Shown here: positions 8,269 to 17,070 of the stretch, in pieces | How positions within the stretch are numbered: the first letter of the stretch is position 1 | How the letters are laid out: each line of letters begins with the position of its first letter | DNA from: an uncultured Faecalibacterium sp. | Lineage (GTDB): Bacteria > Bacillota > Clostridia > Oscillospirales > Ruminococcaceae | Assembly: GCA_946411155.1 (NCBI GenBank) | Contig: CAMKDB010000001.1 | Location: forward strand, 1-32,362 | DNA length: 32,362 bases | Reading direction: 5' to 3' | Program-made: the position numbers and the translations under genes | The notes under the pieces: generated by a model | The model's input: the letters and a program-made list of their open reading frames with translations, nothing else | Told to the model about the DNA's origin: nothing | Database searches by the model: none

Positions 8269-9021
8269 TTATCTCCTGTTTCCGCCAATGCTTCCGCGGA
8301 TTTTCCGCCATACGAAACGTGTGCCCTTGACCAGCCAGTTGACTTTTTCCGTCTCGAATACAGGAACCTCCTTATACCGGATCCTTTGCCGGTCGATCCA
8401 GACATCCAGTAGCCGCTCCGAAACAAAACCGAACACCCTGGCGTCGTAATCGGAATAAGATGAAATGTCCAGCCTGTTCTCCAGTTCGAACAGGATCGGA
8501 AAGAGCCACTCACAGTACAGGTCCATCACGTCTTTGCGCATGATGAACATGTTGAACCGGTGTCCTTTCGTACTTGCCATCACCTTTTCCCATGACGGCA
8601 CATAGTCGGGACATGTCTCCCGCAGGATCTCCAGTGTCTGCTTCAGGTCCTCTTCGTGGTGCGCATGAACATACTGAGAATAGTTCGTTTCAATATAGTA
8701 ATTGCGCGGTTTCGGAAGAATGACATTGGAGTCCTTCAGCCATTCCCCGATCTCCTTCCCGGTGGCAGGGCCGTTTCCTCCGCGGAAGAGCCTTCTGTAG
8801 TGGCACAGTCCGACCTCATCCGCATCAAGGTTCTTCCATGCCCAGTACAGGGCGGTCAGCTCACAGAATGTCCGATTCTTTTCGCTGATGGAATCTCCTT
8901 CCGCATCCGAGGTATAGGGCAGTCTTTCGTGGATGGCAGCGCCAGCCTGTACCGGAAGATAGCAGGGATCCTCCGGCATCGGATACGTCTTATGGGTCAC
9001 GACCATGATCTTAGTGCTCAT
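8269..9021 (-). CDS. DUF4422-family glycosyltransferase-like protein
   Basis: This 250-residue soluble protein matches the DUF4422 family in its N-terminal MVVTHKTYPMPEDPCYLPVQ, the ISEKNRTFCELTALYWAWKN stretch, LCHYRRLF and the FIMRKDVMDLYCEWLFP region. Members sit in capsule and exopolysaccharide loci and are treated as glycosyltransferases, but the specificity of this one cannot be read from sequence. It is the only recognisable non-initiating glycosyltransferase in the operon, so it is a candidate for adding a galactose or galactofuranose residue. The ATG at 9021 overlaps the end of the sugar-transferase gene by 11 bp, implying translational coupling; the ribosome site is weak. Confidence 0.82.
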   Translation of the reverse strand: MSTKIMVVTHKTYPMPEDPCYLPVQAGAAIHERLPYTSDAEGDSISEKNRTFCELTALYWAWKNLDADEVGLCHYRRLFRGGNGPATGKEIGEWLKDSNVILPKPRNYYIETNYSQYVHAHHEEDLKQTLEILRETCPDYVPSWEKVMASTKGHRFNMFIMRKDVMDLYCEWLFPILFELENRLDISSYSDYDARVFGFVSERLLDVWIDRQRIRYKEVPVFETEKVNWLVKGTRFVWRKIRGSIGGNRR

Positions 9022-10393
9022 TGTTGATAAACCCGCCGAATGCTGTCTGGAACAGGATCCTGATGTCCAGCATCAGGGACCAGTTCTCGATATACCAGAT
9101 ATCGTATTTCACTCTGTCTTCAATAGACGTATCTCCGCGCAGCCCGTGGACCTGAGCCCATCCGGTCATTCCCGGACGAACCTGCTGCCGTACGAGATAG
9201 AGCGGTACGGTCTCCTTGAACTGGCGGACGTAGAACGGGATCTCCGGACGCGGGCCGACAAGACTCATGTCCCCAAGAAACACGTTGAACAGCTGTGGAA
9301 GTTCGTCGATGCTGTATTTCCGGATAAAAGAGCCGAAAGCAGTCCGTCTCGGATCCGCATCCGTGCTCCACGCGGAATCCTGCTCCGCATTGACGCGCAT
9401 ACTGCGGAATTTCAGCATCTTGAATGGTTTTTTGTCTTTGCCGACACGGTCCTGGGCAAAGATGATCGGACCGGGACTGGACAGTTTGACACCGATTGCC
9501 GCTGCGATCATCAGCGGACTGGTCAGCAAAATCAGCACGAAGGATCCAACAAGATCCACCGCCCGCTTCAGTAAAGCGTTCCAACCCTTGCTCAGCGGCG
9601 TTGACCGGAGGTTGACCAGATTGACTTCGCCCACGGTATCGATCACGGGATACTTCGGATAGAATTCGTTGAAGAACGGGATCAGCTGGACCTCGACGCC
9701 TTCTTTCTCCGCGGCATGCAGGACCGCCTGCATGAACTCCGTCTCATGAGGTTCCAGGGCAACGACGAGCTGATCCGGATTGACGGCGTCCAGGATCTTT
9801 TCCAGATCCTCATAACTGCCGAGGCATTTCCCGAGCCCTTCCTTCTCCCAGCCGACATATCCCTCGACCTCGAAGACGGGCAGTTCCTGATTCTGAACCG
9901 CATCGATATACTTTCTGGCAACATCTCCGTTTCCGACGATCACGACGTGTTTCTTTGCGGCAAGTTTGTCCCAGTAGCGGCTGAGGATCACCTTTTCAGC
10001 CGCATATCCGCCTTCCAGCATCAGCGTCGAGATGAGCCAGAACAGGAACAGCGCAACACGGGAAAAGTCGTTGCTGTGAATCAGGAACAGTATCACGACG
10101 AGCAAAAGAACGCTGATCAGATTGACGAAAAAAATCGTCGAATAGTTCTGATCGGTTCTTTTTTCCCCGGGATGCTTCCGTTCTCTGAGCGCAATGAGCA
10201 CCGCGCTCACGATAAAACCATATAAATATACCGACAGCGACATGACCGCTCCGGTCATGTTCGCATTGTCGGTACCATGCAAAATACTGATTCTGAGCCA
10301 GACAGAAATACGGTAGGACAGCCAGATGAGACATGCGTAAATGAAGACGCATGCCACTGCCAGCCCCTGATTGCTGTTTCTCTTCACTCCCAT
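9011..10393 (-). CDS. Undecaprenyl-phosphate sugar-phosphotransferase (WbaP/CpsE type)
   Basis: This enzyme starts a surface glycan by moving a sugar 1-phosphate from a UDP-sugar to undecaprenyl phosphate at the membrane. The N-terminal half has about four transmembrane segments and a CoA-binding-like domain (HVVIVGNGDVARKYID). The C-terminal ~200 residues form the bacterial sugar transferase domain: a membrane re-entrant helix, then LKFRSMRVNAE, DELPQLFNVFLGDMSLVGPRP and RPGMTGWAQVHGLRGD. The sugar could be galactose, glucose or another. The start is the ATG at 10393; a TTG directly upstream (10396) is less likely. It is the first gene of the operon, 44 bp downstream of a good promoter. Confidence 0.93.
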   Translation of the reverse strand: MGVKRNSNQGLAVACVFIYACLIWLSYRISVWLRISILHGTDNANMTGAVMSLSVYLYGFIVSAVLIALRERKHPGEKRTDQNYSTIFFVNLISVLLLVVILFLIHSNDFSRVALFLFWLISTLMLEGGYAAEKVILSRYWDKLAAKKHVVIVGNGDVARKYIDAVQNQELPVFEVEGYVGWEKEGLGKCLGSYEDLEKILDAVNPDQLVVALEPHETEFMQAVLHAAEKEGVEVQLIPFFNEFYPKYPVIDTVGEVNLVNLRSTPLSKGWNALLKRAVDLVGSFVLILLTSPLMIAAAIGVKLSSPGPIIFAQDRVGKDKKPFKMLKFRSMRVNAEQDSAWSTDADPRRTAFGSFIRKYSIDELPQLFNVFLGDMSLVGPRPEIPFYVRQFKETVPLYLVRQQVRPGMTGWAQVHGLRGDTSIEDRVKYDIWYIENWSLMLDIRILFQTAFGGFINNEH

Positions 10394-10436
10394 CAAATGA
10401 CCGCCAATCCCCGTTTATATTCCGGACCATTAAATT

Positions 10437-10465
10437 ATTATAGTATAAACCGTCGATTGGTTCAA
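10437..10465 (-). promoter_or_regulatory. Sigma-A-type promoter of the nine-gene glycan operon
   Basis: On the minus strand TTGAAC (10465-10460) is followed by a 17-bp spacer and TATAAT (10442-10437). This is a near-consensus promoter 44 bp before the sugar-transferase start, pointing into the operon. Confidence 0.85.
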
Positions 10466-10503
10466 TTTTCAGAATGTGAATGATAACCTTGCCGCATCTC
10501 CTT

Positions 10504-12417
10504 CTATTCGACCAGGAAAGCGAGATAGTGAGAAACGAACAACTCTCCGATCAGCAGAACGAGTGTGACGAGAAAAACGCTGAGGATTACGCGCTGTTTT
10601 CTGTCTCTTCCGCTCAGTCCGCCTATGCCGTGCACAAGCAGGAACCAGAACGGGAACGAAGGAATGAAATAGCGTCCCTGGATCCCCCAGATCGACGGAT
10701 CGGAGAGACTGGTCCAGGAACAAGCCTGAAGGAAAACGGCGAAAAAGAGCCCTGCCTGCATCAGCAGGTTCATCCATCGCTGTGCGGATGTCGGTTGGGT
10801 CTCGTCCTCATTGCCAATCAGCGCGCTGCCAATAAGAACGGTGGCGAACACAGCTGAAAAGATCATAGGCAGGTTGGTCTGCCAGGACAATCTCGTCCCG
10901 AACAGATCCCGTATCCAGGCAACCCAGTCTTCGGAGACCGTCCGCGCGAAAACGTTCCACCCTTCAGCGGGATCCTGAAGAAGATATCTCAGACTGTAGC
11001 GGGAATAGCCCTCCCTGCCCCATACCGCATAAATGAGTTTCGCGCCATATCCGCTGAGATAGAGGAACACGCCAGACACCGCGGCAGCTCCCGCCAATCC
11101 GGCGATGACCCATTTTCTGGTCTCTCCCGATAAGGTTCCATAAGCAGTGCTCCATGGAAGAACCGCATACATCATCAGCAGAAGGATATAGGCTTTGCAG
11201 CATGCCAGCAGGAGCAAAATGATCAGCAGCCCTGCCCAGTCTTTTCTGCGCAGTTTTTCGCCCGCGCTCAATTTCCCGTTCAGCATCGTCCAGAAGGCTG
11301 TAGCGAGAAGGGATACGGAAAAACAGAAGCAGTCCTGATTGACACTGATACACTGGTTGACCATCAGCGGCATCAGGGTCCACATCAGCAAGAACGTTTT
11401 TCCCTTCTCCGCGATACGCAGAGACAGCCATCCCAGCAGCAGATACAAAAGGATATTCATCCCTCTGGCAAGGTAGTATGTGGTAAAAGCGTTCCGTCCA
11501 AGCAGTCTGCCGACGGTGATCCCAGCAGCGGGCAGCAGATACACGACGCTGTTTCCGGCATGTCCCTGATGATCCGTCTTGACCATTTCCTCTGCGCCGG
11601 CGGAACGCCCGAGCTGATAGACGGACAGATAGATCCCTTCCAGATTCGGGATCGCCCAGCGATAATCGATGATCGTCCGGTCCTCTTCCCGGATCGTTTT
11701 CGTCTTTTCTCCAAGGATGCGGTTCGAGATTCTGTATGCCTGGATATAGTGATCGTTCTCGTCGCAGACCGTCCCCGGATAGAACAGCATGGAAAAGATC
11801 AGACAAAGCGGCAGCGCGACTGCCAGAAAGATCCGATGAACCGGTGCTCCGGTCTGAATCAGTGTCAGCCAGATCAGCAGAACAGCTGTGCAGAAAATGC
11901 CAAGTCCCCAGTATAGAACGGCAGCGAATCTCGGTCCGCCCGTGGCATACAGTGCGGTCCCTCCGTTTCTCGATGCGACCCGGACGACAGCGTCTGACGT
12001 AAGACAGCGGATCTGCAGGTCATATGTAGTCCTGCCGTCTTCCGTGACGACTCCGTCAAAGATCACAGTCAGCGCTTTTCCCTCAGGAATCGAGATGACC
12101 GTTTTCCTTCTTGTTCTCGTATCCGTGTTGAACAGCGAGATTTTCAGTTCTGCCTCCCTGTCGCTCTCGGTATAGATAGACAGGTCGCGTAATGCCTCAA
12201 AGGAAACGAACGTGTATTTCTGCTCCTTCTCCGCGCTCAGTTCCGCAGAGCAGTCCGGCTGAAGGCCGGCTGCGCCGATATAGACGTTCTGCATCAGGAA
12301 ACTGCTGAAACCGTTCGTCCCCAGCAGCAGGAACCAGACTATGCCAAGGAGAACAAGCAGAAAAACGCCGGCAGCAAACAGCCAGCGTCCCGTTATCCCG
12401 GACCGTCTTTTCCCCAT
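10504..12417 (-). CDS. DUF2142-like polytopic membrane protein (probable GT-C fold)
   Basis: This 637-residue protein has one N-terminal membrane anchor, an extracytoplasmic domain (about residues 40-155), then about ten transmembrane helices. DUF2142 traits are a GTVCDENDHYIQAYRISN segment with an acidic motif just outside a helix, and a GIQGRYFIPSFPFWFLL stretch near the C-terminus. DUF2142 members are thought to be GT-C-type glycosyltransferases using polyprenyl-phosphate sugars on the outer face of the membrane, but few have been tested. It may add a side branch to the exported glycan. The ATG at 12417 has AAGGGA upstream. It has its own likely promoter (12458-12486) and ends 110 bp before the glycan operon start, with no clear terminator between. 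Confidence 0.78.
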   Translation of the reverse strand: MGKRRSGITGRWLFAAGVFLLVLLGIVWFLLLGTNGFSSFLMQNVYIGAAGLQPDCSAELSAEKEQKYTFVSFEALRDLSIYTESDREAELKISLFNTDTRTRRKTVISIPEGKALTVIFDGVVTEDGRTTYDLQIRCLTSDAVVRVASRNGGTALYATGGPRFAAVLYWGLGIFCTAVLLIWLTLIQTGAPVHRIFLAVALPLCLIFSMLFYPGTVCDENDHYIQAYRISNRILGEKTKTIREEDRTIIDYRWAIPNLEGIYLSVYQLGRSAGAEEMVKTDHQGHAGNSVVYLLPAAGITVGRLLGRNAFTTYYLARGMNILLYLLLGWLSLRIAEKGKTFLLMWTLMPLMVNQCISVNQDCFCFSVSLLATAFWTMLNGKLSAGEKLRRKDWAGLLIILLLLACCKAYILLLMMYAVLPWSTAYGTLSGETRKWVIAGLAGAAAVSGVFLYLSGYGAKLIYAVWGREGYSRYSLRYLLQDPAEGWNVFARTVSEDWVAWIRDLFGTRLSWQTNLPMIFSAVFATVLIGSALIGNEDETQPTSAQRWMNLLMQAGLFFAVFLQACSWTSLSDPSIWGIQGRYFIPSFPFWFLLVHGIGGLSGRDRKQRVILSVFLVTLVLLIGELFVSHYLAFLVE

Positions 12418-12457
12418 TTTTCCCTTACTTCCTGCGGAGGAATTCCTCTTTTTGCAT

Positions 12458-12486
12458 ATTGTATCAAAAACAATTCCGTTTGTCTG
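12458..12486 (-). promoter_or_regulatory. Probable promoter of the DUF2142-like gene
   Basis: On the minus strand CAGACA (12486-12481, 4 of 6 consensus bases), a 17-bp spacer and TACAAT (12463-12458) lie 41 bp before the ATG in the 81-bp gap between the two GT-C-like genes. Confidence 0.55.
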
Positions 12487-12498
12487 TCCCGTGACTTG

Positions 12499-14592
12499 TC
12501 AGCCGAGTGCTTCTCCCGTTCCGCCGAAGACACGTTCAAAGTCATAGATCTTTCCCACTTCAACCGAACTGACTTCGAGCAATGTACACTCCCGCGGCAT
12601 CGAACTGATCGTGATCTCTCCGACCCCGTCCTCGATCAGGACAGGCAAGTAATAACCTTCCGATGTGTCCGGCAGGAACCAGGCGTCGAAATTCTCAGCC
12701 GGGTAAAGATACTCCGCCGTTCCTGTCACTGCGATCAGTCTATTTACGGTCAGCGTGCGCAGACGTTCGCGTGTAAAAGAAGACTTATACCTCACACAGA
12801 CGTCCGCGATCAGCGGCCGGGTCCGGTCAGCAGCTGTCAGCCGGATCGTCGTTTCCGTTCCGCCGACAGGCAGGATCTCCGCTCGGACTTCCGTCTGCAC
12901 CTCATTGCTCTCCGTAGACCGGACCAGATACCGGCAGAACGTGTTGGCAAACGAAAACCGGTAGTGATCCGCCACTTCCCTGTAGAAGAACCAGTTCGCA
13001 TTGCATGCCCAGGCTTCCCATCGCGTGAAATCCCGGTTCAGGATGGAGACATACTCCGGCTCCATCTTTCGGAATGCTTCCAGATATTCCGCGCGACTCT
13101 CGTTTCCAAACACGTGCGTGATGTAGTCGTACCTGGTGGGCTGCATCGTCCCCTTCATCACCTCGAGCGCGGAACCGTATGTTGAGAACAGCGTTGCGCT
13201 GCCGATTTCCCGGTATGCGGCGTTCAGATCCGGATACCACGCATAGCAGTTCCCGTCCAGTGCTGCGATATAAGCATCATCCGGTTTCCCGTGTTCACCG
13301 GCATAGGAAAAACTATTCCACGAGAATACGACTGCGACGGCAAGGATCAGGCATCCTGAAGCATACAGCAGACGACGCAGCGTCGTTCTTCCCTTATCGC
13401 TGTTCAACAATGCAAACAGAAGCCGGAAAGGAAGATAACACGCCATCAGATACGTGTAGACGATGAAGATATTCGTATATTGTTCCTCATATCCGTTTTT
13501 CAGCAGGTTGAGATAAAGGAAGATGAAACTCGAAGTCAGGAGCATAACATGTCCCGCCGCAGTCCTCTCAGCCCGGTTTTCCTGTCTGAACAGAAGGATT
13601 ATCCAGATGACGAGACTCAACGCGCAGACAACGATGGGGATCACACATTCCCCGCTGAAAGGAGGATACTGCAGGATCCCGAGTCGCTTCCGGTCAAAGA
13701 ATACGCCATCGTACCACCAGAGGAAATCGGTCACGGCGAAAGTCTGCCTGAACCATGCGGATGCCTGTCCCCTTGTGACCAGCAGCATCACGGCAAATAC
13801 CGTCGCCAGCGTCGAGAGAACATAAATCAGGGTACCGAGAAGGGTATCCCTGAAACCCATTTTCTTCAACATGAGTAGGAAAAACAGGAATGACGCCCCT
13901 ACGTAAGCCGCACTGCCGTTGTCATTCGCCCAGAGGATCATCAGGCCGCCGAACGCCCCAAACAAGACCGGTTCTTTCCAGAATCTTCCGTGTCCCCTCT
14001 TCCAGCTCAGCTTCGGGCTGATGCTGTAGAAAAAAACCAGATAGAGAGCGATCACTGCCATCCGGGTAGGTCTGGAAGAATTTCCGGGAAGGAACAGGAC
14101 TGCAAATTTGGAGAATATTCTGTCCAGAAACGAAAAAATCCCGGTCAGCAGCGGTGTACCAGAAATCAGAGGCATCGCCTGCACCGTAGCAAATAACAGA
14201 ATTGCCATCATCAGCGCAAGCGAGATCCCCGCAGCCGCAGTCCTTTGTTCTGTAAACAGGTACAGAATACAGGCCGTAAGGAAAAAGCCGGCAGCCCATC
14301 CGACGGCAGTCGTGGAAAAGATGCTGTTTGCGAAGGAATTGCCGATCATGCTGAGTACGGCGCCGTTCAGGTATAGGATGCCCTGCCCGAGCACGACCGG
14401 GAAATCGACGAACGGGACCTGCCCCGCCAGAAGTCTGCGGAACATGTTGTAATGCTGCCAGTCCCCATTATACGGGGTATAGGAGATATCCGTTCTCGCT
14501 TCCATGCCGACAGAGACAGCAATCAGGAGCGCCGCCGCCACGAAGCACGCAAACAGGATCTGTTCGAGCTTTTTTGTCCGGTTTGATTCCAT
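12499..14592 (-). CDS. Large polytopic membrane protein, probable GT-C glycosyltransferase
   Basis: This 697-residue protein has about 11 hydrophobic segments in its first ~430 residues and a soluble, probably extracytoplasmic C-terminal domain (about 440-697). After the first helix comes NGDWQHYNMFRRLLAGQVPF. An acidic residue in the first outer loop followed by a membrane-entering segment is how GT-C glycosyltransferases (GT39/GT83-like) place the catalytic Asp; here D near residue 44 is the candidate. I cannot assign a family with certainty or name a substrate. The ATG at 14592 has GGAGGAGATC upstream. It lies upstream of, and is transcribed in the same direction as, the DUF2142-like gene, and both may decorate the same polymer. 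Confidence 0.72.
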   Translation of the reverse strand: MESNRTKKLEQILFACFVAAALLIAVSVGMEARTDISYTPYNGDWQHYNMFRRLLAGQVPFVDFPVVLGQGILYLNGAVLSMIGNSFANSIFSTTAVGWAAGFFLTACILYLFTEQRTAAAGISLALMMAILLFATVQAMPLISGTPLLTGIFSFLDRIFSKFAVLFLPGNSSRPTRMAVIALYLVFFYSISPKLSWKRGHGRFWKEPVLFGAFGGLMILWANDNGSAAYVGASFLFFLLMLKKMGFRDTLLGTLIYVLSTLATVFAVMLLVTRGQASAWFRQTFAVTDFLWWYDGVFFDRKRLGILQYPPFSGECVIPIVVCALSLVIWIILLFRQENRAERTAAGHVMLLTSSFIFLYLNLLKNGYEEQYTNIFIVYTYLMACYLPFRLLFALLNSDKGRTTLRRLLYASGCLILAVAVVFSWNSFSYAGEHGKPDDAYIAALDGNCYAWYPDLNAAYREIGSATLFSTYGSALEVMKGTMQPTRYDYITHVFGNESRAEYLEAFRKMEPEYVSILNRDFTRWEAWACNANWFFYREVADHYRFSFANTFCRYLVRSTESNEVQTEVRAEILPVGGTETTIRLTAADRTRPLIADVCVRYKSSFTRERLRTLTVNRLIAVTGTAEYLYPAENFDAWFLPDTSEGYYLPVLIEDGVGEITISSMPRECTLLEVSSVEVGKIYDFERVFGGTGEALG

Positions 14593-14689
14593 TCCGGTTG
14601 ATCTCCTCCAGATCTTTTTCTTTCGATTATTCTACAACATTCTCCTCCGCTTTGCTCGTATCCGCGCAGTTTTATCTCCAGGGCACAAA

Positions 14690-14720
14690 ACGAAAGCCTT
14701 TCCGGAAAGGAAAGGCTTTT
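14690..14720 (-). terminator. Rho-independent terminator after the pyruvyltransferase-like gene
   Basis: On the minus strand an 11-bp perfect stem (AAAGCCTTTCC / GGAAAGGCTTT) with a 5-nt loop starts just past the stop at 14723 and is followed by CGTTTTG. On the plus strand it is followed by TTTTCTT, so it could act in both directions. Confidence 0.75.
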
Positions 14721-14722
14721 CT

Positions 14723-15643
14723 TCAATGTTTCATCTTTTTCACGAACGACCTTGCTTTTTTGAATGCCGTTCCGATCCAGTAGCTGCGGCGATAAAACGG
14801 GATGGGATACGGAAAACATCCGACCAGTTCCTTCTGTTTTCTTCGGACCTCTGCGTAGCTGCCGAAAGAAACTGAAAAATCCTTTTCCGGATCCGGTTTT
14901 CCCCCGTTTCTCAGGTCAAAAGGTTCTCTGTCTGTTCCGAACGCGGAGAAATAATCGTGGAACTTATGCCCGTTCCCCTCAACTTTGTCCGAAACCTCAC
15001 ACCAGCAGCTGGGAATGTTGTATGCATCAGCCGTGATGATGCCGTGCAGACTGGTCGAAATGATCCGTCTGCACTGTGCGATCTGCCTGATGACCCTCTC
15101 GGGTTTCTGTTTCACATTGATCAGCAGCGAATCCGGATACTGTTCCTTCAACTGAAGGATCCGCTCATCCTTTGAATCATAATGATGGGGAACGATGCCG
15201 ACCTCGTATTTTTTCTTCTGAGGAGGGACGAGATACGGAGCCAGAAGCCCGGGATCCCCGAGGACGCAATGCACATCCTCGCCCATGAAGTCAGACAGCT
15301 GTTTCCTGGAGATCTCGCCGCGCAGTGCTTTCACGATGAACGGCCGGACCGGCTTATGATCCGTATCCTCATAGTCATACATGAATCCCGGTCCCCAAAG
15401 GTACATGGGCACGTCCCTGAGAGCATCCTCCTGCCTGCGCACATCGTTGATATGCATGTTTCCTCGGTCAATGATCCGGTCAAGAAGACTGCCCACCGCC
15501 GTCATTTCCGCTGTAGTGAATTCCTCCCTTTCGGCTTCATATCCGAAACGGCGCAGGATATTCTCATTCAGCAGATCCCCGAAATTTGAAAAACCCTTGA
15601 AATAATAGAGTCTGACCGGTCCGGTCTTTCCTTTTTCAGCCAT
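14723..15643 (-). CDS. Polysaccharide pyruvyltransferase-family protein
   Basis: This 306-residue protein of the PS_pyruv_trans type transfers pyruvate from phosphoenolpyruvate to a sugar as a ketal, or does a related transfer. Evidence is the N-terminal FSNFGDLLNENILRRFG (the GDxxN motif), LWGPGFMYDYED, HCVLGDPGLLAPYL, and the C-terminal ISTSLHGIITADAYNIPS, the most typical stretch of the family (STSLHG..IA/T.A). The ATG at 15643 follows AAAGGGA. It is the last gene of a unit with an MBOAT acyltransferase and an SGNH-like partner, 44 bp behind the MBOAT gene. This suggests that acyl and pyruvyl groups are added to the same surface polymer. Confidence 0.87.
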   Translation of the reverse strand: MAEKGKTGPVRLYYFKGFSNFGDLLNENILRRFGYEAEREEFTTAEMTAVGSLLDRIIDRGNMHINDVRRQEDALRDVPMYLWGPGFMYDYEDTDHKPVRPFIVKALRGEISRKQLSDFMGEDVHCVLGDPGLLAPYLVPPQKKKYEVGIVPHHYDSKDERILQLKEQYPDSLLINVKQKPERVIRQIAQCRRIISTSLHGIITADAYNIPSCWCEVSDKVEGNGHKFHDYFSAFGTDREPFDLRNGGKPDPEKDFSVSFGSYAEVRRKQKELVGCFPYPIPFYRRSYWIGTAFKKARSFVKKMKH

Positions 15644-15687
15644 GGAGACAGTCCCTTTCTTATTTATACATAATACATAATCAGAAA

Positions 15688-17070
15688 TCAGAACTTAAGA
15701 TATACAAAAGGATGTTCCCCGGTAAAGGCAAGGCACAGGATCATGCCCAGCTCCACAAAAAACCAGGTCAGCCCCCAGACCGTTTCCAGATCCGCCAACG
15801 GAACGGTATCCGAAAGCGGAACGCCCCCATTCTTCGATCTCCTGCCGGCTGAAACCGCATGGACAGTGAGAAAGAGAGCGGATACGGCTGTCCAGATGTA
15901 TGGCTGACGAATCCCGTCCTGAAGTATCAGGACGCTTCGGATCACTGTCCAGGCTTCCGCCAGCGTATCCGCACGGAACGGGATCCAACTGAAGGAAATG
16001 AACAGAAACGTGCATGCTGTACGGAGAATCCTGCCTGCAGGCCGTTCCGATTTCACCGGAACGACTTTTTCCAAGCAGAGAGCAAAACCGTTTAACGCGC
16101 CCCACAGCAGGTAATTCCATCCCGACCCGTGCCAGAAACCGCAAAGCAGCATCGTGAGAAAAAGGTTCCGGCATTGTCTGAGCAGACCGTGTCTGTTCCC
16201 TCCCAGCGGGATATAGACGTACTCCCGGAACCAGCTGGACAGGCTGATATGCCATCTGCGCCAGAATTCCGTTACCGAACGGGAGGTATATGGAAGGTCG
16301 AAGTTCTTCGGAAGATCGTATCCCAGACACATGGCGCATCCGGCAGCCATATCCGAATAGCCGGAAAAATCCAGATAGATCTGGAGGGAATAGGAGATTG
16401 CCGCCCACAGGATTGTCAGCCAGTGGTAGGCGGCAGGAACACGGAACACATCTCCGACGAAGACCGCAAGCCTGTCCGCAAGGACGGATTTTTTAAACAG
16501 ACCGAAAGCAAAAATCTGGATTCCCTGCAGGACTTTTTCCTTTGTAATCCGCTTTTCATCCCGGATCTGCGGTAAAAATACAGATGCCTGGAGAATCGGA
16601 CCGGCTTCCAGTCTAGGGAAAAAGCAGAAATACAATGCCAGCGTCCAGAAATCATTTTCCGCAGGAATCTTTCCTCTGCGCACGTCGACAAGGTAACCGA
16701 TCGCCTGAAACGTGTAAAAGGATACCCCTACAGGCATGATAACCCATCCCGCCTCTCCTCCACCGAAAAGGCCTGACAGCAATGGCATGATCTGTCCAAA
16801 GTGTCTTAAGAACGCAAGCACAGCCAACGGAACGAGCAGTCCAACCACGAACAGCCCTTTTTTAGAGATGTTTCTGGCGCACAGATATGTGGATGCCGTA
16901 ACAAGCAGCAGCGGCAGACACAATCGGATATCTGCCCAGGCGTAAAAGAAATAACTGGCAAGAACCAGAAAGATGGTATTTGTCCTATAATATCCTGCTC
17001 GTTCCGACAATACGGCAACGGAAAAAACAAAGAAGAAAAACAGCAGGAAAGGTATCGAAGTAATCGTCAT
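15688..17070 (-). CDS. MBOAT-family membrane O-acyltransferase (AlgI/DltB-like), copy 1
   Basis: This 460-residue membrane protein has about ten hydrophobic segments. It carries family landmarks: YLDFSGYSDMAAGCA near 232-246, the WRRWHISLSSWFREYVYIPLG block with H274, and the catalytic-type histidine in GFWHGSGWNYLLWG (H314). MBOAT proteins of this branch pass acyl groups across the membrane to extracellular polymers, usually with an SGNH-type partner, as in AlgI/AlgJ and DltB/DltD. The ATG at 17070 has AGGGGAAAGT upstream and overlaps the SGNH-like gene by 4 bp (ATGA), the usual pairing. A second MBOAT at 25938 shares the blocks but is otherwise quite different. Confidence 0.93.
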   Translation of the reverse strand: MTITSIPFLLFFFFVFSVAVLSERAGYYRTNTIFLVLASYFFYAWADIRLCLPLLLVTASTYLCARNISKKGLFVVGLLVPLAVLAFLRHFGQIMPLLSGLFGGGEAGWVIMPVGVSFYTFQAIGYLVDVRRGKIPAENDFWTLALYFCFFPRLEAGPILQASVFLPQIRDEKRITKEKVLQGIQIFAFGLFKKSVLADRLAVFVGDVFRVPAAYHWLTILWAAISYSLQIYLDFSGYSDMAAGCAMCLGYDLPKNFDLPYTSRSVTEFWRRWHISLSSWFREYVYIPLGGNRHGLLRQCRNLFLTMLLCGFWHGSGWNYLLWGALNGFALCLEKVVPVKSERPAGRILRTACTFLFISFSWIPFRADTLAEAWTVIRSVLILQDGIRQPYIWTAVSALFLTVHAVSAGRRSKNGGVPLSDTVPLADLETVWGLTWFFVELGMILCLAFTGEHPFVYLKF

